From assembly GCA_030765055.1 (NCBI GenBank), contig CM060955.1, positions 102,000,523-102,064,522 of the forward strand: a stretch of DNA of 64,000 nucleotides, given 5' to 3'. The notes beneath the pieces are model-generated. The model was not told the DNA's origin. It saw only the letters and a list, made by a program, of their open reading frames with translations, and did not search any database. Below, piece by piece: positions 1-11,539 of this stretch (the first letter of the stretch is position 1; every line of letters begins with the position of its first letter). The stretch comes from Mantis religiosa. Taxonomy: Eukaryota > Arthropoda > Insecta > Mantodea > Mantidae. The position numbers and the translations under genes were made by a program.

Positions 1-1916
1 AATTGTGTGGAGAAGAGAATGCCGGTTTCCACTGTGTCAAACAATGATATAGAGAGAACAGGCCTGGCTACGTAAATGGGAACATTTGGGGAGTGAAGTA
101 GTAATTAGAAAAAAAATTGTCAATAAAAGGGGAAAAACTGGAGAAATATAGGTAATAATTTAGGGAAAATTAAAGAGAGATGGTTAAGAACAATTAAGAA
201 AAAATGTAGAGTAAGATAGGTGAAATTGCAAAATGTGTAAAAAGGAGTAGAGGGTCTCCAATACACAGAGACCTAGGGTTAGGTATATGGGGACCGAATA
301 ATTATTCAATGGTGTGCAACATGATAGGATCTTCAGGATTTAGGAATATACGGCATTTTCCAATATGGATTTTATAATCGTAATCTTGAATTTGTATTTC
401 CACTTGATGCTGTAAAAGGAAAGATAAGAAACAAAATCACAAATTAGAAATTAGAAGCATAGAATATGGGTTCTGATGAAAGATTTTTCTCTATTAATAC
501 TGGGTTCATACAAATCTAAACATACGTTCACAAACATACACACATAAATACACACACGGATTTCTCTGTACAAATGTTTCTTTTTTTGAGGGGGGGATAT
601 AGGGAGCCTAAAAGAATGTGTACACGATGAAAACTCTTCATGGAATATTTGGATGGAATACAATACCATGTAATTAATCAGTCGAAAAAGTAAAAGCTGA
701 TATATGGCTAACGTTTCAGGATTATGAACAAGACGAAGATAATGTTGCTATGACGAGAGATTTGAACTCTGGTGCATTAGGCTGTCCAGCGCACTATGGC
801 TAATGAATGTTTTAGAACAGCACTGCCTGAAATGAAGTTTTTCAAAGTGCAGTGAATCAACTGAGGCAGTCAGCAGGACATTCAACACACCCGCATTTTG
901 CCCCTGTATGTAGGCGCAACTTCGCACACCCACGTAATCAACTGTCCAACCTCACAACTAGCTCTGTTTACTGAACCCTCTTTTGTTTCAGACGCCTGCC
1001 ACGCCATAGGCGGATTTGTGGACCACGCCGGCTTCCAACTGAATGAAGGAAATTGCAATCTGGGACAATTTTTTCCCCTCCATCAAGAGAGTATAAAATA
1101 GAGGACATGGGTGAAATGAAAAAAATTAACAACACGTACCTCTGCTGTCGTATAAAGAGACTGCTATTCATGGACTTACAATGAAACTCTAATTGCATTC
1201 GTTGCCAATGTACTTATGACCTGCATAAAGAAATATTACAACGCTAACTGTATCTTGGAAGTATATGTAAAGATACTTTATTTTTCCTTTGCAGTAATAA
1301 CGAATTGCAGTTAAAGATGTAATTTAAAAACCACTCCCTGGTGCATCTTTTCACTCCCTTTTACTTTCTTCACATTTCATAAGTTACACAAAGGAATAGA
1401 AGCAAAACAACGTAGATAAAGGGCTCACTCATTGTTTCTGAATTTCTTTTCTTTCCAGTCTTTGTTTCACATATGAACAATGTGAAAAGTTCCATTTAAA
1501 TTTCAGTTTTGCTGTGTAGAAAGTGTATTACATAATACTGAAGTGAGAAAGAGGTATACTATGACTTCAGGAGGCACAAGGATTATGCAGTACAATTGGG
1601 ATCATGCACGACAAAGAAATTACATTCACGTGAGAGCTATTCATGCAGAATAATATCCGGAGACCTGAAATAGCTGTAGTATTGTTACTTGGTATAGTTT
1701 TTGAAACTATGACTTCATTCAGCTTTAGCTGTCGTTTCATACTCAAGTTTTACTAAACTTTTTCTCAGCTCGCACTGCAATTTCCCCATGTGCGTAATGT
1801 AATAGGGTACCTACGACGTAGCCTATTTTTACGGAAGTTCCACTCGTTGAGGAACCGAACACAAGATCCATTAGGAATCATTTTGTAGAGCAGCGCCTTT
1901 CTCGGTATCATCTAAT
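1..1916. other. unassigned AT-rich DNA
   Basis: I see no supported gene here. The short open frames lack homology I recognise. The only mildly exon-like spot is near 980-1100, where a pyrimidine-rich tract ending in CAG (a possible splice acceptor near 990) precedes a GC-richer open stretch of about 110 bp. With no donor, no conserved domain and no neighbouring exon, I do not call it. Confidence 0.4.
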
Positions 1917-1924
1917 TCCCTGAA

Positions 1925-2472
1925 CTTACCAGCGGGATGGCTCAGCCGGTTTCGCCTGTGGCCCTCATTCGGCAGCCCCGGGCTTGATTCCTGTGGTCGA
2001 CCTTCCTGATCCATGGAATTTTTCGCGAATGCGGGTCGGTTACTTACATCGCACGTATTTCCTGTCCCTTCATTTCATCTCCATTATTATTTCATATCAT
2101 GTTTTAACTGTTGATTTCTCTTAGTCTCGAAGTGTCATCAGGAGTATCGGCGGTGTATGGCAGGATGATGTGCTCTGATTGAACTAATTCCTCCTCCCGT
2201 AGGACGGATGCCGGTCTCCGAACCCAGGTCTCGTGGTGAGACAGTTTGCGAACCACCGCAGAGTGGGATATCCATTGTACTGCCCTGCCGGGGAAAGTTT
2301 CCATGTAAGTGAAATATAGGGACCTCTGCACTGTCTTGACACCTTGGGACGGCCACCCTGTGTCTCCTCTCACCTCATAATTCCTACACGGTTATGCTTC
2401 ACTTGGGGGCATAGGTACAATCAACCAAGTTTGGCTTCTGTGCCGACTCCCTTCTGAACTAATCTAGTTAAC
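1925..2472 (+). mobile_element. tRNA-derived SINE-like insertion
   Basis: The left end resembles a tRNA gene with RNA polymerase III promoter boxes: an A-box-like TGGCTCAGCCGG near 1938 and a B-box-like GGCTTGATTCC near 1982. The block is bounded by an 8-bp direct repeat TCCCTGAA at 1917-1924 and 2473-2480, consistent with a target-site duplication. At about 548 bp it is long for a SINE and has no clear A-rich tail, so it could be a composite. No protein is encoded. The promoter boxes and flanking repeat are visible; the SINE status is inference. Confidence 0.4.
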
Positions 2473-2480
2473 TCCCTGAA

Positions 2481-3131
2481 TGGTGCATTTAATACTAATT
2501 TGTACACCTACACACTTGTCTGACTTGCGAGACTCCGCCAATAGATGAAAGCACCAGCTAATACTGGAACTTTTCTGAAAGTTCGAGATAGCGGGTCATA
2601 GAACACATTCTAATTTTCTGGTGATCCCAGTTATTGCATTTATGCTGAACGAACACGTTACTTATCTGTTTACGTTCCGACTGCCCGGCACCAAACTTCC
2701 GGTAACCTTGGGCCTAGCCACTGAGTCATAATATCCTACAACTTAATCTCTAAGGATATTGCACTGTAAATAATCTGATGTCACCACTTAAGCTTGCGCT
2801 GCCAAGGAATAAGAATTAAACACGTTTTGATATTTAAAATAGGGACGCACTGTGTTGATTTCCCTTTTATTGTAGTGTATCATATAGTTAAACGTAGTTA
2901 TCATGTAGCATATGAAGGCGAATATGTTATTTCGAAATCAACACAAGTTATTACCAGATGTTGATGCAAAAGGGTAGCTATATAAATTCTTTTGAACAGC
3001 AGAACATTACATGTTTACAAACAATTGCTTATTCACTTGACACATAACGTAAAATAAGGAAACAACAACGGTATTGCAAGGATTACTTTGATGTAAGTTA
3101 AATGTATTGAAACAATTTAACTTTCTCTACG
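2481..3131. other. unassigned DNA
   Basis: No gene or structural RNA is visible. A sequence near 2700-2720 ends in TAGCCACTG, which resembles the end of some hAT elements, but I found no matching opposite end. Confidence 0.35.
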
Positions 3132-3133
3132 TA

Positions 3134-3929
3134 CAGTAGAGCCTCGTTTATCCGGATCAACTGGGACCAGGGAAGACACGAGTTAACGAAATTTGGGGTT
3201 AACCGGAGAATGAAGGAAAAAAAAAAAAATGTTCACCACCGAAATATATTTAATTGTTTTTAGAAATTACACCTAAAAACACATACACTGTACGCACTGT
3301 AATATCCTATGTATTTGCACAGTACAGAGTAACTAGTAAGCAGCGCGATCTCGAACCGCTTTAACATTAAAAGTTCATTTGACAATATTTCTGTTTGACT
3401 CTCGAAATAAAGCATCAATTTCTCTATGTCTGCTCCGCTCGTGCTTGGGTGATAACTACAGTGAGTTCCTCAACACTATCTGAATCAGAATACCCTTCAT
3501 TTGAATTTTTTGAGTAACACTGCATGGTGAAATAATGCTTTCTCTCTAATCGGTTTATAACCTCTATCATTGTCGATTTGCAACCAATTGTCAATATCTT
3601 GTTCATCAACATCGAAACAGCAATCGATATTTTTAAATGTGTCTATAAAATATTCTTCCACAATCAGCTTTTTGTTTTCAATCTTCTTTTCTGGAAAGTC
3701 ATATATACCAGACCACAACTTGTTTCAAGAATTCATCCAATTTACTCTTCCAAACTGGTCCCAAGTATTTGCAATGAATTCGCCCACTGTAGAAAGAATT
3801 CGAGTAATGTACTTACTACTCGATAGCAATTTATCATCTGTAAAACAGCTCTTGGTTTACTAAGCTAAAATACATATTTTTTTAATTTGTCCGTGTTATC
3901 CAAACGTTCAGGTTAACGAGGTTTTACTG
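3134..3929 (-). mobile_element. pogo/Tigger-like DNA transposon, internally deleted
   Basis: The left end begins CAGTAGAGCCTCGTTTATCC and the right end, read in reverse, begins CAGTAAAACCTCGTTAACC. These are inverted termini of the pogo/Tigger type in the Tc1/mariner superfamily. A TA lies just before the left end (3132-3133); the base pair after the right end is AA, probably a mutated TA. The element is only 796 bp, whereas autonomous relatives are 2 kb or more, so most of the transposase gene is missing. The minus strand still encodes the transposase C-terminus, which fixes orientation. It is non-autonomous. Confidence 0.75.
3330..3718 (-). pseudogene. pogo/Tigger-type transposase, C-terminal remnant
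   Basis: The minus-strand frame entering at 3718 reads an acidic tail with the motif DIDNWLQIDNDRGYKP, matching the region after the DDE catalytic core of Tigger, jerky and pogo proteins. After a frameshift near 3450, another minus frame continues with YFESQTEILSNELLMLKRF, which corresponds to the final helix of this family (usually W-L-E-x-Q plus an L-L-x-L-R/K-R run). The CENP-B-like DNA-binding domain and the catalytic aspartates are absent. The remnant lies inside the 796-bp element with pogo-type termini, which supports the assignment independently. It cannot make an active enzyme. Confidence 0.65.
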
Positions 3930-3933
3930 AACT

Positions 3934-5845
3934 TTCATTTACTGGAGTATACCAAGCATTCACTGGGAATATATATGTTTTGAGTTTCGTAGAAAAAGAG
4001 AAAGCAAACAATATATCTCTAAAACGAGTTGCTCAGATATTACTCGACAGAGTGTGGGGGCATATTGACCTTCAGGTGACCAGCGGTGCATTCGTCCCTT
4101 ATCGGGTCTTATCTGGGCGATTAGAAGAGATATATATTAGTAAGTTGATGTACAGTTAGGAAATACAAATAGAGAGATTGGAAGCTGCGTGTGTCTCTAT
4201 GTTATGATTTCTCGCGCCTGCCGATGTATGACACATTGCTGTCCAGAATACATGATTATTTCTGAACAGACTATACATATACTGGACTCACCATGTATGT
4301 GCGAAACGCTGAGGTAAATACCTCTGTATTGCGAATTTTCTCTGACACGCCTTCTCGCTTTGCCATGTAGTACCAAAGTGTTCTAGAAAATTTGCCCTGA
4401 CGTATGTTTAGTTATGAAATGTCAAATTTAATACTTGAAGATTGTTTCAAAGACTATAATGATATTAAAGTTACTAGCCAAGTCATTCAATCTTCTTCAT
4501 CGAGTATATTTCTTAGGTTTCATCTTCTTAAAATAACTAAAACATTGGCGTTTCTTCTAATAGTCTGTAACCGTTTATAGCCTATAATTGCATTTCGCAC
4601 ACGTACCTGGCGAAACACAGAGGAATAGCTTGTCATAAAAGCTGAGAATCCGTAAAACTGTACCGAAAGGTAAAAAAAACTCTCCCACAAAATATTGTGC
4701 ATTAAACCGATCTATAATTCTTCATAATCACTTAAGGTTTTTGTTGTAAATATTAAGTACCCACTACTTTGTTTCTTATGATTCATGCAGAGAATGCAGT
4801 TCATTACCAAGGTATAAATAGGCATCCTTGAAGCTGCTTTTTAAACTTTTTACTTCTGAGTAAACTGAGTAATATTGTGAATGGCTTACTTCATAAGTTA
4901 TTATTTACTGAGATAAATTTTACATATACTGGTATTGGTTTCTTCCCACGGCTTGGGCCTTGCTTTACAGTATTTTGTCCCGTATAAATAATAACACTTG
5001 CACTGACGCCCACGGTGGGAGCGATACATTTCTTGCAAATTAATTTTAACATCCCATGCCATTTGAACTATGAGTACTAACTGGGGACAACCTGACATAG
5101 ACAATATGTTTCATCAGAGACACTTACTCCCTGAGCCACAGCGGTGGAGCAGATATTTATGATTGTGGTGGTGATGATGGTAGTAACACAATAGCACCAT
5201 AAATCTTGGTCTGTGAGACCATGACGCTAACTCGAGCACCCCGTGTGCACCTCTGGTCATAGAAACAACTCCATCCTTTATGCGACTGAATCGAGCAAAC
5301 TTTGTTGGTCATGGCAGCGTTCTTGTAGTGCATACTTTATTAAGCTGGTGAACTGAGTTTGGGGTTACTGCTCTGCTCCTAATCTGCTGGCAAGCTTGAA
5401 TGGGCAATGTGAACGGAATATTGAGTACGCAAGTATCTGCCGGAAGGCCATGCGGATCTACAATCTTTTTTGAGAAGAGAATAATCAAGCATGTTGAAAA
5501 TAGTGACGCTTAATTTCTATCGGCACGAACTGAGCAGAGAGACAGGACTTCGCCGAAAACTAAAAGGATGCAGGCGGTTCAAAATTGGATATCTTCAGCT
5601 CGGCTGGGCAGGCACTAGGAATATATTTTCCTTGCTGGAAACGAGATGGCCTAAAATGGTGTGTACTGGTTTGTCGGCGAGTCGCAAGGAAGGGAATACT
5701 ATTTGCCACAGCAAAGAAAGACGCCGAGGAATGAGACGCATGGGAGTTGGAGTAGCTTCCAACAGCCTGCCTAGACACGTTTATGACACTAGGGACAGCT
5801 CAGTTACAGACCATTCAAAGCATCCCGATGTCTTCTAGTTAAGTC
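3934..5845. other. unassigned DNA with an unrecognised ORF
   Basis: No supported element or gene. The longest frame (5491-5838, plus strand, 115 residues) is basic and low in recognisable motifs. It sits just upstream of the LINE remnant but matches no LINE domain I know. It is probably a chance frame. Confidence 0.35.
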
Positions 5846-5849
5846 CCTT

Positions 5850-6278
5850 ATATACTTTATCAAAAGAATGAATGAATGTTAGACAAGTGTTAAGATGAGA
5901 CACCGAGTATCAGCAGAATTCCCCACAACAAAAGGACTAAGACAAGGTTGTGGCATGTCACCTACACTGTTTAAAATATTTGTAGAAGAGTTGTTGAGAA
6001 TTTGTAATAAGTTATGTAGGCGAATGGTACTAAACATCAATGGCTGCTAATTGCACAACTTACTATTTGCAGATGACCAGGTAATAATATGACAGGATAA
6101 AGATAATATAGAATATATGATTAGATAATTAATAAAGCATCTGAGGTAGGCGGATTAAAAGTAAATTGCACAATGTCATAAAACAGCATATATGCTGATA
6201 GGAATAAATTTGGAAGATCTGCAAGTAAATGGCCTGGTAATTAAATGTATTGAAAAATTTAAGTACTTGGGTCTATAA
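5850..6278 (+). pseudogene. RTE-like LINE reverse transcriptase, 5' part
   Basis: Plus-strand translation in shifting frames gives GLRQGCGMSPTLF (reverse transcriptase fingers/palm block) near 5935 and the catalytic LLFADDQVII (the F-A-D-D box) near 6060. A K-Y-L-G motif follows near 6260. These are diagnostic of non-LTR reverse transcriptases of the RTE/BovB-like group common in insects. Several stops interrupt the frame, and the endonuclease domain and the start of the protein are missing. The reading continues at 7174 after a mariner inserted at a TA dinucleotide, so this and the 7174-7735 entry were one LINE copy. Confidence 0.75.
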
Positions 6279-6280
6279 TA

Positions 6281-7171
6281 AGAGGGCTGCTCAATCAGGA
6301 ATGGTCATAATTTTTTACGGTCATAATATTTCGCACTAAAATTCAATCTTATTATATTCGGTTAGCTTAATGTGAAACAAACACGCTGTAGTAGTGTCAC
6401 TGTTGGTACTCCTGGTTCCCCCTGTGAGTACCAGGCAAGTTCAGACATCAATATCGCCTACCGCTGCAATCGAGGTAACATGAAGTTAACGTTGATGTTA
6501 GAGGAAGATCCGGAGTTTCTTTCAAACGTAATCACTACTGATGAAACTTGGCTACATCATTTTGATCCTGAGAGCAAACAGCAAAGCTCAGTGTGGAAAT
6601 CTCCGTCATTATCAACTCCCCAAAAAGCAAAAGTGGTTGCTTCTGCTAGGAAAGTTATGGCCAACTCATTCCTTTATATTCAGGGAATGGTTTATCGGTA
6701 TGTTGTACCTGCACACACATCAGTAACTGGCCAATACTACAAGGATGTTCTGAAAACATTGCCAGGCGCAAAATACCACATTTCTGTGCAGCAGGCTGGG
6801 TGATGCATCACGATAATGCGAGATTGCATATTGCCAATGTTGTCACTGAATATCTTTCAAAGATAAACGTGAAAGGCCAGGTGTCATCCTCCCTATAGTC
6901 CGAATTTAGCCCCATGTGACTTTTTTCTATTCTCTAACTTGAAAAAACGCCTTCTTGGGAAGCATTATCCGTCATCAGAAGCAGTGGTGAAGGCTGCGGA
7001 GGCGATTTTGAAGGACCTCTCAAAAATGTTGTTTTTTAAGACTAGCGGAAACGCTAGGACAAGCGCATCGCATTTAGGGGAGACCAATTTGAGAAGGACC
7101 ATCAAAATTATGAGGATGAGTAAAGGTACGTTGTCAAAATAATGTGATCATTCTTTATTGAACAGCCCTCG
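6281..7171 (+). mobile_element. mariner element, family A, deletion derivative
   Basis: Inverted termini (AGAGGGCTGCTCAATCAGGA at the left; reverse of the right end CGAGGGCTGTTCAATAAAGA) are flanked by TA on both sides (6279-6280 and 7172-7173), the mariner target duplication. The element is 891 bp, against 1262 bp for the full-length relative at 53217-54478. The missing part covers the N-terminal DNA-binding half of the transposase. The copy at 49236-50146 has the same junction. This element split an older RTE-like LINE. Confidence 0.85.
6381..7142 (+). pseudogene. mariner transposase catalytic-domain remnant (family A)
   Basis: The frame contains TTDETWLHHFDPESK (first catalytic Asp, D-E-T-W) near 6535, then, after a frameshift near 6800, HHDNARLH (second Asp) and finally a C-terminal piece YPSSEAVVKAAEAILKDL near 6967. 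The helix-turn-helix DNA-binding region normally encoded before D-E-T-W is absent because of the shared internal deletion. Stops and frameshifts make it inactive. Assignment to mariner rests on these motifs plus the TA-flanked inverted termini. The annotation name SETMAR-like, often given to such fragments, would be misleading: no SET domain is present. Confidence 0.8.
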
Positions 7172-7173
7172 TA

Positions 7174-7735
7174 GATAAGAATGGCACTTGCGAAAAAGTC
7201 ATTACCAATAGGGTAGATTATGCACGGAAGGCGATTAGAAGTTTGAACAGTCTTTTATGGAACAGGAATTTGACTAGGAAGACTAAACAACAAATTTTAA
7301 AAACAATAATAGAAGGTATACTTGCATATGTGTCCGAAAGTTGGACATTAAATGTAAGAATACAGAAAAGAATATTACCGACAGAAATGGATAGACTTCG
7401 AAGATGTATAAGGATGCCGAGGTTACAACATGTCAGAAACGCCTACAATAGACATGAAATAGACGCACAGGAAGCTGTTACAGACAGAATGTCCAGCAGG
7501 GCTGTACAGTGGTGTGGCCATGTACAACGGATGCCGTAAGAACTGTTTCCCAAACAAGTTCTAAAGTGGGAAGTACCGGACAGAAGAAAGCGGGAAAGAG
7601 CCAGAAGAACGTGGAACGAGGAAATATATGATCATTTGGAGAAGAGGGGACTGGAAGCAGGACAATGGAACGACAGGAATCTCTGGAAAGCAGGAACAAA
7701 GGATAGTACATTCCTCTCAGGACTTTTATGCGTTG
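7174..7735 (+). pseudogene. RTE-like LINE, C-terminal part
   Basis: This continues the LINE copy that starts near 5850. The plus frame at 7243-7539 carries a Y/E-S-W-T-L motif (SESWTL), the stretch AEMD/TEMDRLRR and WCGHVQRMP, all typical of the region after the reverse transcriptase palm in RTE-like elements. After a stop, RRKRERARRTWNEEI and a final DRNLWKAG follow, matching the usual R-R-x-R-G-R-P-x-x-x-W and D-R-x-x-W ending. It is broken by a stop after MP and by a frameshift at the mariner insertion. It has lost function. Confidence 0.75.
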
Positions 7736-7739
7736 ACGA

Positions 7740-8848
7740 ACAGTCGTTTTTCTGGAGATGACGATTGTCCGAAAACTGCGTCTGCCTAGGGAATAGCACT
7801 ACTTATCAAGTGAGTGGTCAATTGGACTGAAAACCGTATCTGCTTAGTTTGTTATCCATTTTGTCAAAACATGACAATTTTTTAAAGCGAACGTTTCATT
7901 TATCCCTGGATTGTAACCAGTAGCCAACAGAAGGTGACCCTCATAAACAGGGCGAGAGTCACTGTGGCCATACTTCTGGTTACTTCATTTCTTCCTGTGA
8001 ACCAAAACCTCAAAATAACACCACCCCTTAACAGAGGAGTGGGGCACAGGTGACACGTTCTGGAAAATTCTATACTATCGGGCAGGTACTGGGGAGAGAA
8101 TAGCCTCACTGAACTCGAGAGTGGACAGGTGTGTTGATAATAGTATCTGCCTAGGCAGTGCTAAGTACGCAGCCTTAACGCAGGTGAGAGCGTTCAGGTG
8201 GACTTGAAAGTCAGATATGATATGCAAATGTTATAATATTATTGAAGATATGCCAGTTTAATTAGTATTTTTGTAGAAATTCAAGAAATATATGGACAAC
8301 CTCCTCATTTGTTTATCCTTTCAGCATCATTATTTACCACTCCGTCTTACCACGGATATATGTGACAACAAGGAGGTTTGAAATAAATGATGTTTTAAAT
8401 TCCTGAGTTTGCACAAAACTTATACTCTTATCTAAATTTCGAAGTTTCTTTAGATAGATCAAATAATGCATATTCGTATATAAGGGTATATGAGAAAATT
8501 AGTTTTCTGTGGGTGTAAGCCATGTTGTTGTTGGCTGTTTAAACGCTTCACAGTGTTCTTAAAAATTGAAAATAAGAAGTGCAGTTTTGTACAATCTTAG
8601 GATATCCTATTATTTATTTGAGCTTCTATAGTGTATAATTTTCTCACCAGATGGCTTAAACCGCAACGACTTTTACATGAATGACTTGAGGAAATCGTAG
8701 TGATGGCTTGAGAGTACAATTATGTTCCTTTGTATCCTAAGTTAAAATTACTCTCGTGATAGGCCAATTCTTTGACAGGGATTGCAATAGCGACTGAAAA
8801 TGTGGGTAGTTTGACCTTTTGAAATCGAAGGTGGACTATATTCTATAT
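7740..8848. other. unassigned DNA
   Basis: No gene seen. A short phrase resembling GTATCTGCCTAGG occurs twice (near 7770-7790 and 8135-8155), suggesting a degraded local duplication, but boundaries cannot be set. Confidence 0.35.
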
Positions 8849-8852
8849 ATAC

Positions 8853-9419
8853 TTTGACTTTGTGTGTTCGTGAAATTAAAAGTCCAGTTGCACAAACTAA
8901 AATGTTCTTTATTTCCACCGAATTACAGTTGGTTCACTTGCCGATTACACAGAATTACGTAGCGCACACAATTATAATCCACCAGTTCGTCTGTCACAGG
9001 TCCACTCCACACTCACTATTACGTACAACTCTCTCTAGGGCTGACTAAGAACTCCTCTGATGCACGTGTGCAGTCTTCCAATCCGTTCGCTAGCACTGCG
9101 ATCTTCACGGCTGCTCGCCAAGAACTGAGAACTGAGAACTTGGTCACATCGTGCTACTATTTATAGGTGGCTAAATGCTTATAGAGAATTCTTTACCGTG
9201 GAGAGGAAAGATATTCCGTGAAAGATTTCACGTTCTTTCAGGCGACAAGAAGAGGGGGAAACAAAGATTCAGCCACCCCGTGGTTTTCCCTCTCACCCCG
9301 ACCTGTCATGCTTTCACAGGTGCCAGCTGACCGGCAAGGGTGCGGCCTCGATGACACACGCCCCCCTCCACCGGCCATCCACTCCCGCAGCCGACCGCAA
9401 GTTTCCCGATTGGGTAACA
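8853..9419 (-). mobile_element. solo LTR (LTR family 1), reverse orientation
   Basis: Read on the minus strand, it starts TGTTACCCAATCGGG and ends in ACACACAAAGTCAAA, the decayed form of the CCCACAAAGTCACA end seen in the copies at 29874 and 58191. A 4-bp target duplication ATAC flanks it (8849-8852 and 9420-9423), as expected for Ty3/gypsy-type integration. A TATA box (TATAAATAG, minus strand, 9157-9165) and an AATAAA signal near 8910 give promoter and polyadenylation. No internal region adjoins it, so it probably arose by LTR-LTR recombination. Confidence 0.75.
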
Positions 9420-9532
9420 ATACACTACCGCTCACAAATTTCTGAACATACCTCAATTTAGGATTTATTGAAACAATGCAATAAACAAGACATAATATGT
9501 GCATTTAATGAAAATCAACAATAGCATACGAG

Positions 9533-9808
9533 TTAGATTATGCTTGCTTCAAAGTAACCTCCCCTCATTTTGGCTTTGCAAACACTGGGCATCCTTTCTA
9601 TTAAGTACGCTAGTATATCTTCATAAGTATCCTTCCATATATTTTGCACATGACTGCACAACACGTTTACATCACTGGGTTGCTCATTCCTGACCTTTCT
9701 GTCCACACAATCCCAAAGTAATTCAACGGGATTGCAGTCATGACTTTGAGGGGCCAAACCATGATCGTCAAGTTTTATTAAAGTTGCTTCTGGTACGATT
9801 CTCCACAT
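9533..9808 (-). pseudogene. Tc1-like transposase, C-terminal fragment
   Basis: The minus frame of 91 residues contains the signature NPVELLWD (the catalytic Glu of the DD34E triad in Tc1 proteins sits in N-P-I/V-E), followed by a typical ending with LIERMPSVCKA and GGYFE. The first two catalytic Asp residues are absent; the frame begins in the middle of the catalytic core. The left boundary is close to the solo LTR and the right boundary abuts a mariner remnant in opposite orientation, so the element was truncated by neighbouring events. It is a dead fragment of a different lineage from the complete Tc1-like element at 50507-52140. Confidence 0.75.
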
Positions 9809-10531
9809 ACTTAAGAAGAAGTTAAAGATGAGGAAAATCTGCGCTTGGTGGGTTCCACGGAGTCTTACAGAGGAAACAATGTGGCAGAGGATGGAAACAA
9901 GCGAGATTACTCTTAGAACACTCTGAACGTGAACGCGAGCGTTTTCTTCGACGTATCATAACATTAGATGAAACCTGGGTACTATGCTTCCAACCAAAAT
10001 AAAAGACATAATCAAATATGTGGTGGCACATTGATTCACCACGGCCATAAATGTATCGACAATACCAAGATCCAGTTAAGGTAATGATCATTGTTGCTTA
10101 TTACTTTGACGCTGTTCTTATCAATCATTCAGTTTTTTCCATGAAATAGTGTGAATGATGCAATAACTGCCACTTTATGGAACATCATTTACGACCAGCT
10201 GAGCGTCCTGAACGTCCACATCTCCTGAATTCTCGTCCCATTGTGTTACATGATGGTGCTCACTCTCACACGTCTGGCCCTGTTGTTGATTTACTTCGCA
10301 GATGGAACTGGACAATTCTGGAGCATCCTCCATACCCCCAGATAGGAGCGCATGTGAATTAGACCTTTTTGTGAAAATGAAATTACCACTTATAGCAGTT
10401 AGCCTTAGAACCAGACACGCAATTACAGCAGCAGTAAAGCAGTCTGTTCGAATATTAGGACAGGACTCGCTGGATGGCATCCGTCGGCTCTCTGATGAGT
10501 GAAGACGAGTTCTTTATGTTGGAGGAGATTA
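9806..10531 (+). pseudogene. ancient mariner transposase remnant
   Basis: Across several plus frames one reads ARWVP-like CAWWVPRSLTEE, then ITLDETWVLCF (first catalytic Asp) near 9965, VLHDGAHSHT (the H-D-N-A-R-P-H box, with Asn replaced by Gly and Arg by Ser) near 10250, ILEHPPYPQ near 10315, and a C-terminal LDLFVKMKLPL and DGIRRL near 10470. Together this is about two thirds of a mariner transposase. Multiple stops and the altered second-Asp box show long decay. I could not identify termini, so exact ends are uncertain. It is unrelated at close range to the mariner families A, B and C elsewhere in the window. Confidence 0.7.
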
Positions 10532-10534
10532 ATT

Positions 10535-11535
10535 CTAAGCACTGCAATAATGTGAATGTTCCAAAAATGTTATATTTTTTGTTAATTCATATGTTGCCAC
10601 TAATTATTAAATTACCTGACTGCATATGAATTTAGTATACATAATCTAGATTGTCCTCGAAACATGGCGTAAAATACCAAACAAATAAATTTAAAATTTA
10701 GGACTTTTAAAGTAGATGGGCAATACGAAACACTACATGACCTTCTGCACCTCACTAGGGACTGTTTCGTTACGATTCGTGATGTCGAGCAAAGTTATTG
10801 TAAAGCGAGAACCACTTCGCTTGATATGCAAAACACACTCTGAATATTTTTGCTCACCTACAAAAGTTCATAGTAAAGTGTAGATCATCGTTGTCAGCTT
10901 ACAAAGAAATGGAGCTGGTTTTACATGTGCTCTGAGAACAAACAAAAGTGTAAAATGTTCTGCGAGCAAATTAAAGTGGTCATTAAAATGCAGCCAAAGT
11001 TTTCCTCTTTAAATTTGTGAGCTAATTCCATCTCCCTAAGCATACAGACGAAGAGGAATTACTGTTCCTCATTTCTATATTTACCTTTCCATCTGGCCTT
11101 TCATACTTTTCCATTTGTCGTAGATTCGCATTCAAGGAAACATTTCAAATTGCAACAAAAGAAAAATAAGTAAATAAATATAAGTTATGCGTTAAATCCA
11201 TAGGTATTTCCTGCTCATTATTTTATACTCATGCAACAAACTACTCCCTTATCTTGTTTTTCTATGAGCTTTCCGTTAGTTTAGATAAGCCTTTGCAGAA
11301 ATAACGTTATTGCATATTTTGTTGTAGGTGTGATTTGAGAAGGGACACTGAATCGAAAGTTAAAGCTTAAAAAAGGGGTCTATAAATTTGTTAGGAGCAT
11401 TTTAGGAGACCGATTAGATTTTTAGAAGTTCAACAACGTACATATTTCAAAATTCAAGTAAACGGAAACGTCTTGAAATAGTTAATACTATATTGAAGCA
11501 ATAATGTTTATGGGTGCCACACAATTCCACGTTGT
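10535..11535. other. unassigned AT-rich DNA
   Basis: No gene, repeat or RNA recognised in this kilobase. Confidence 0.4.
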
Positions 11536-11539
11536 GGAC

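Noticed and set aside
980..1105. Possible host exon after a CAG acceptor
   Set aside because: Only a single acceptor-like site; no donor, domain or adjoining exon.
2690..2721. Possible hAT terminus TAGCCACTG
   Set aside because: No opposite terminus or 8-bp duplication found.
5491..5838. 115-codon plus-strand frame
   Set aside because: No recognisable domain, start context or neighbouring exon; likely chance.
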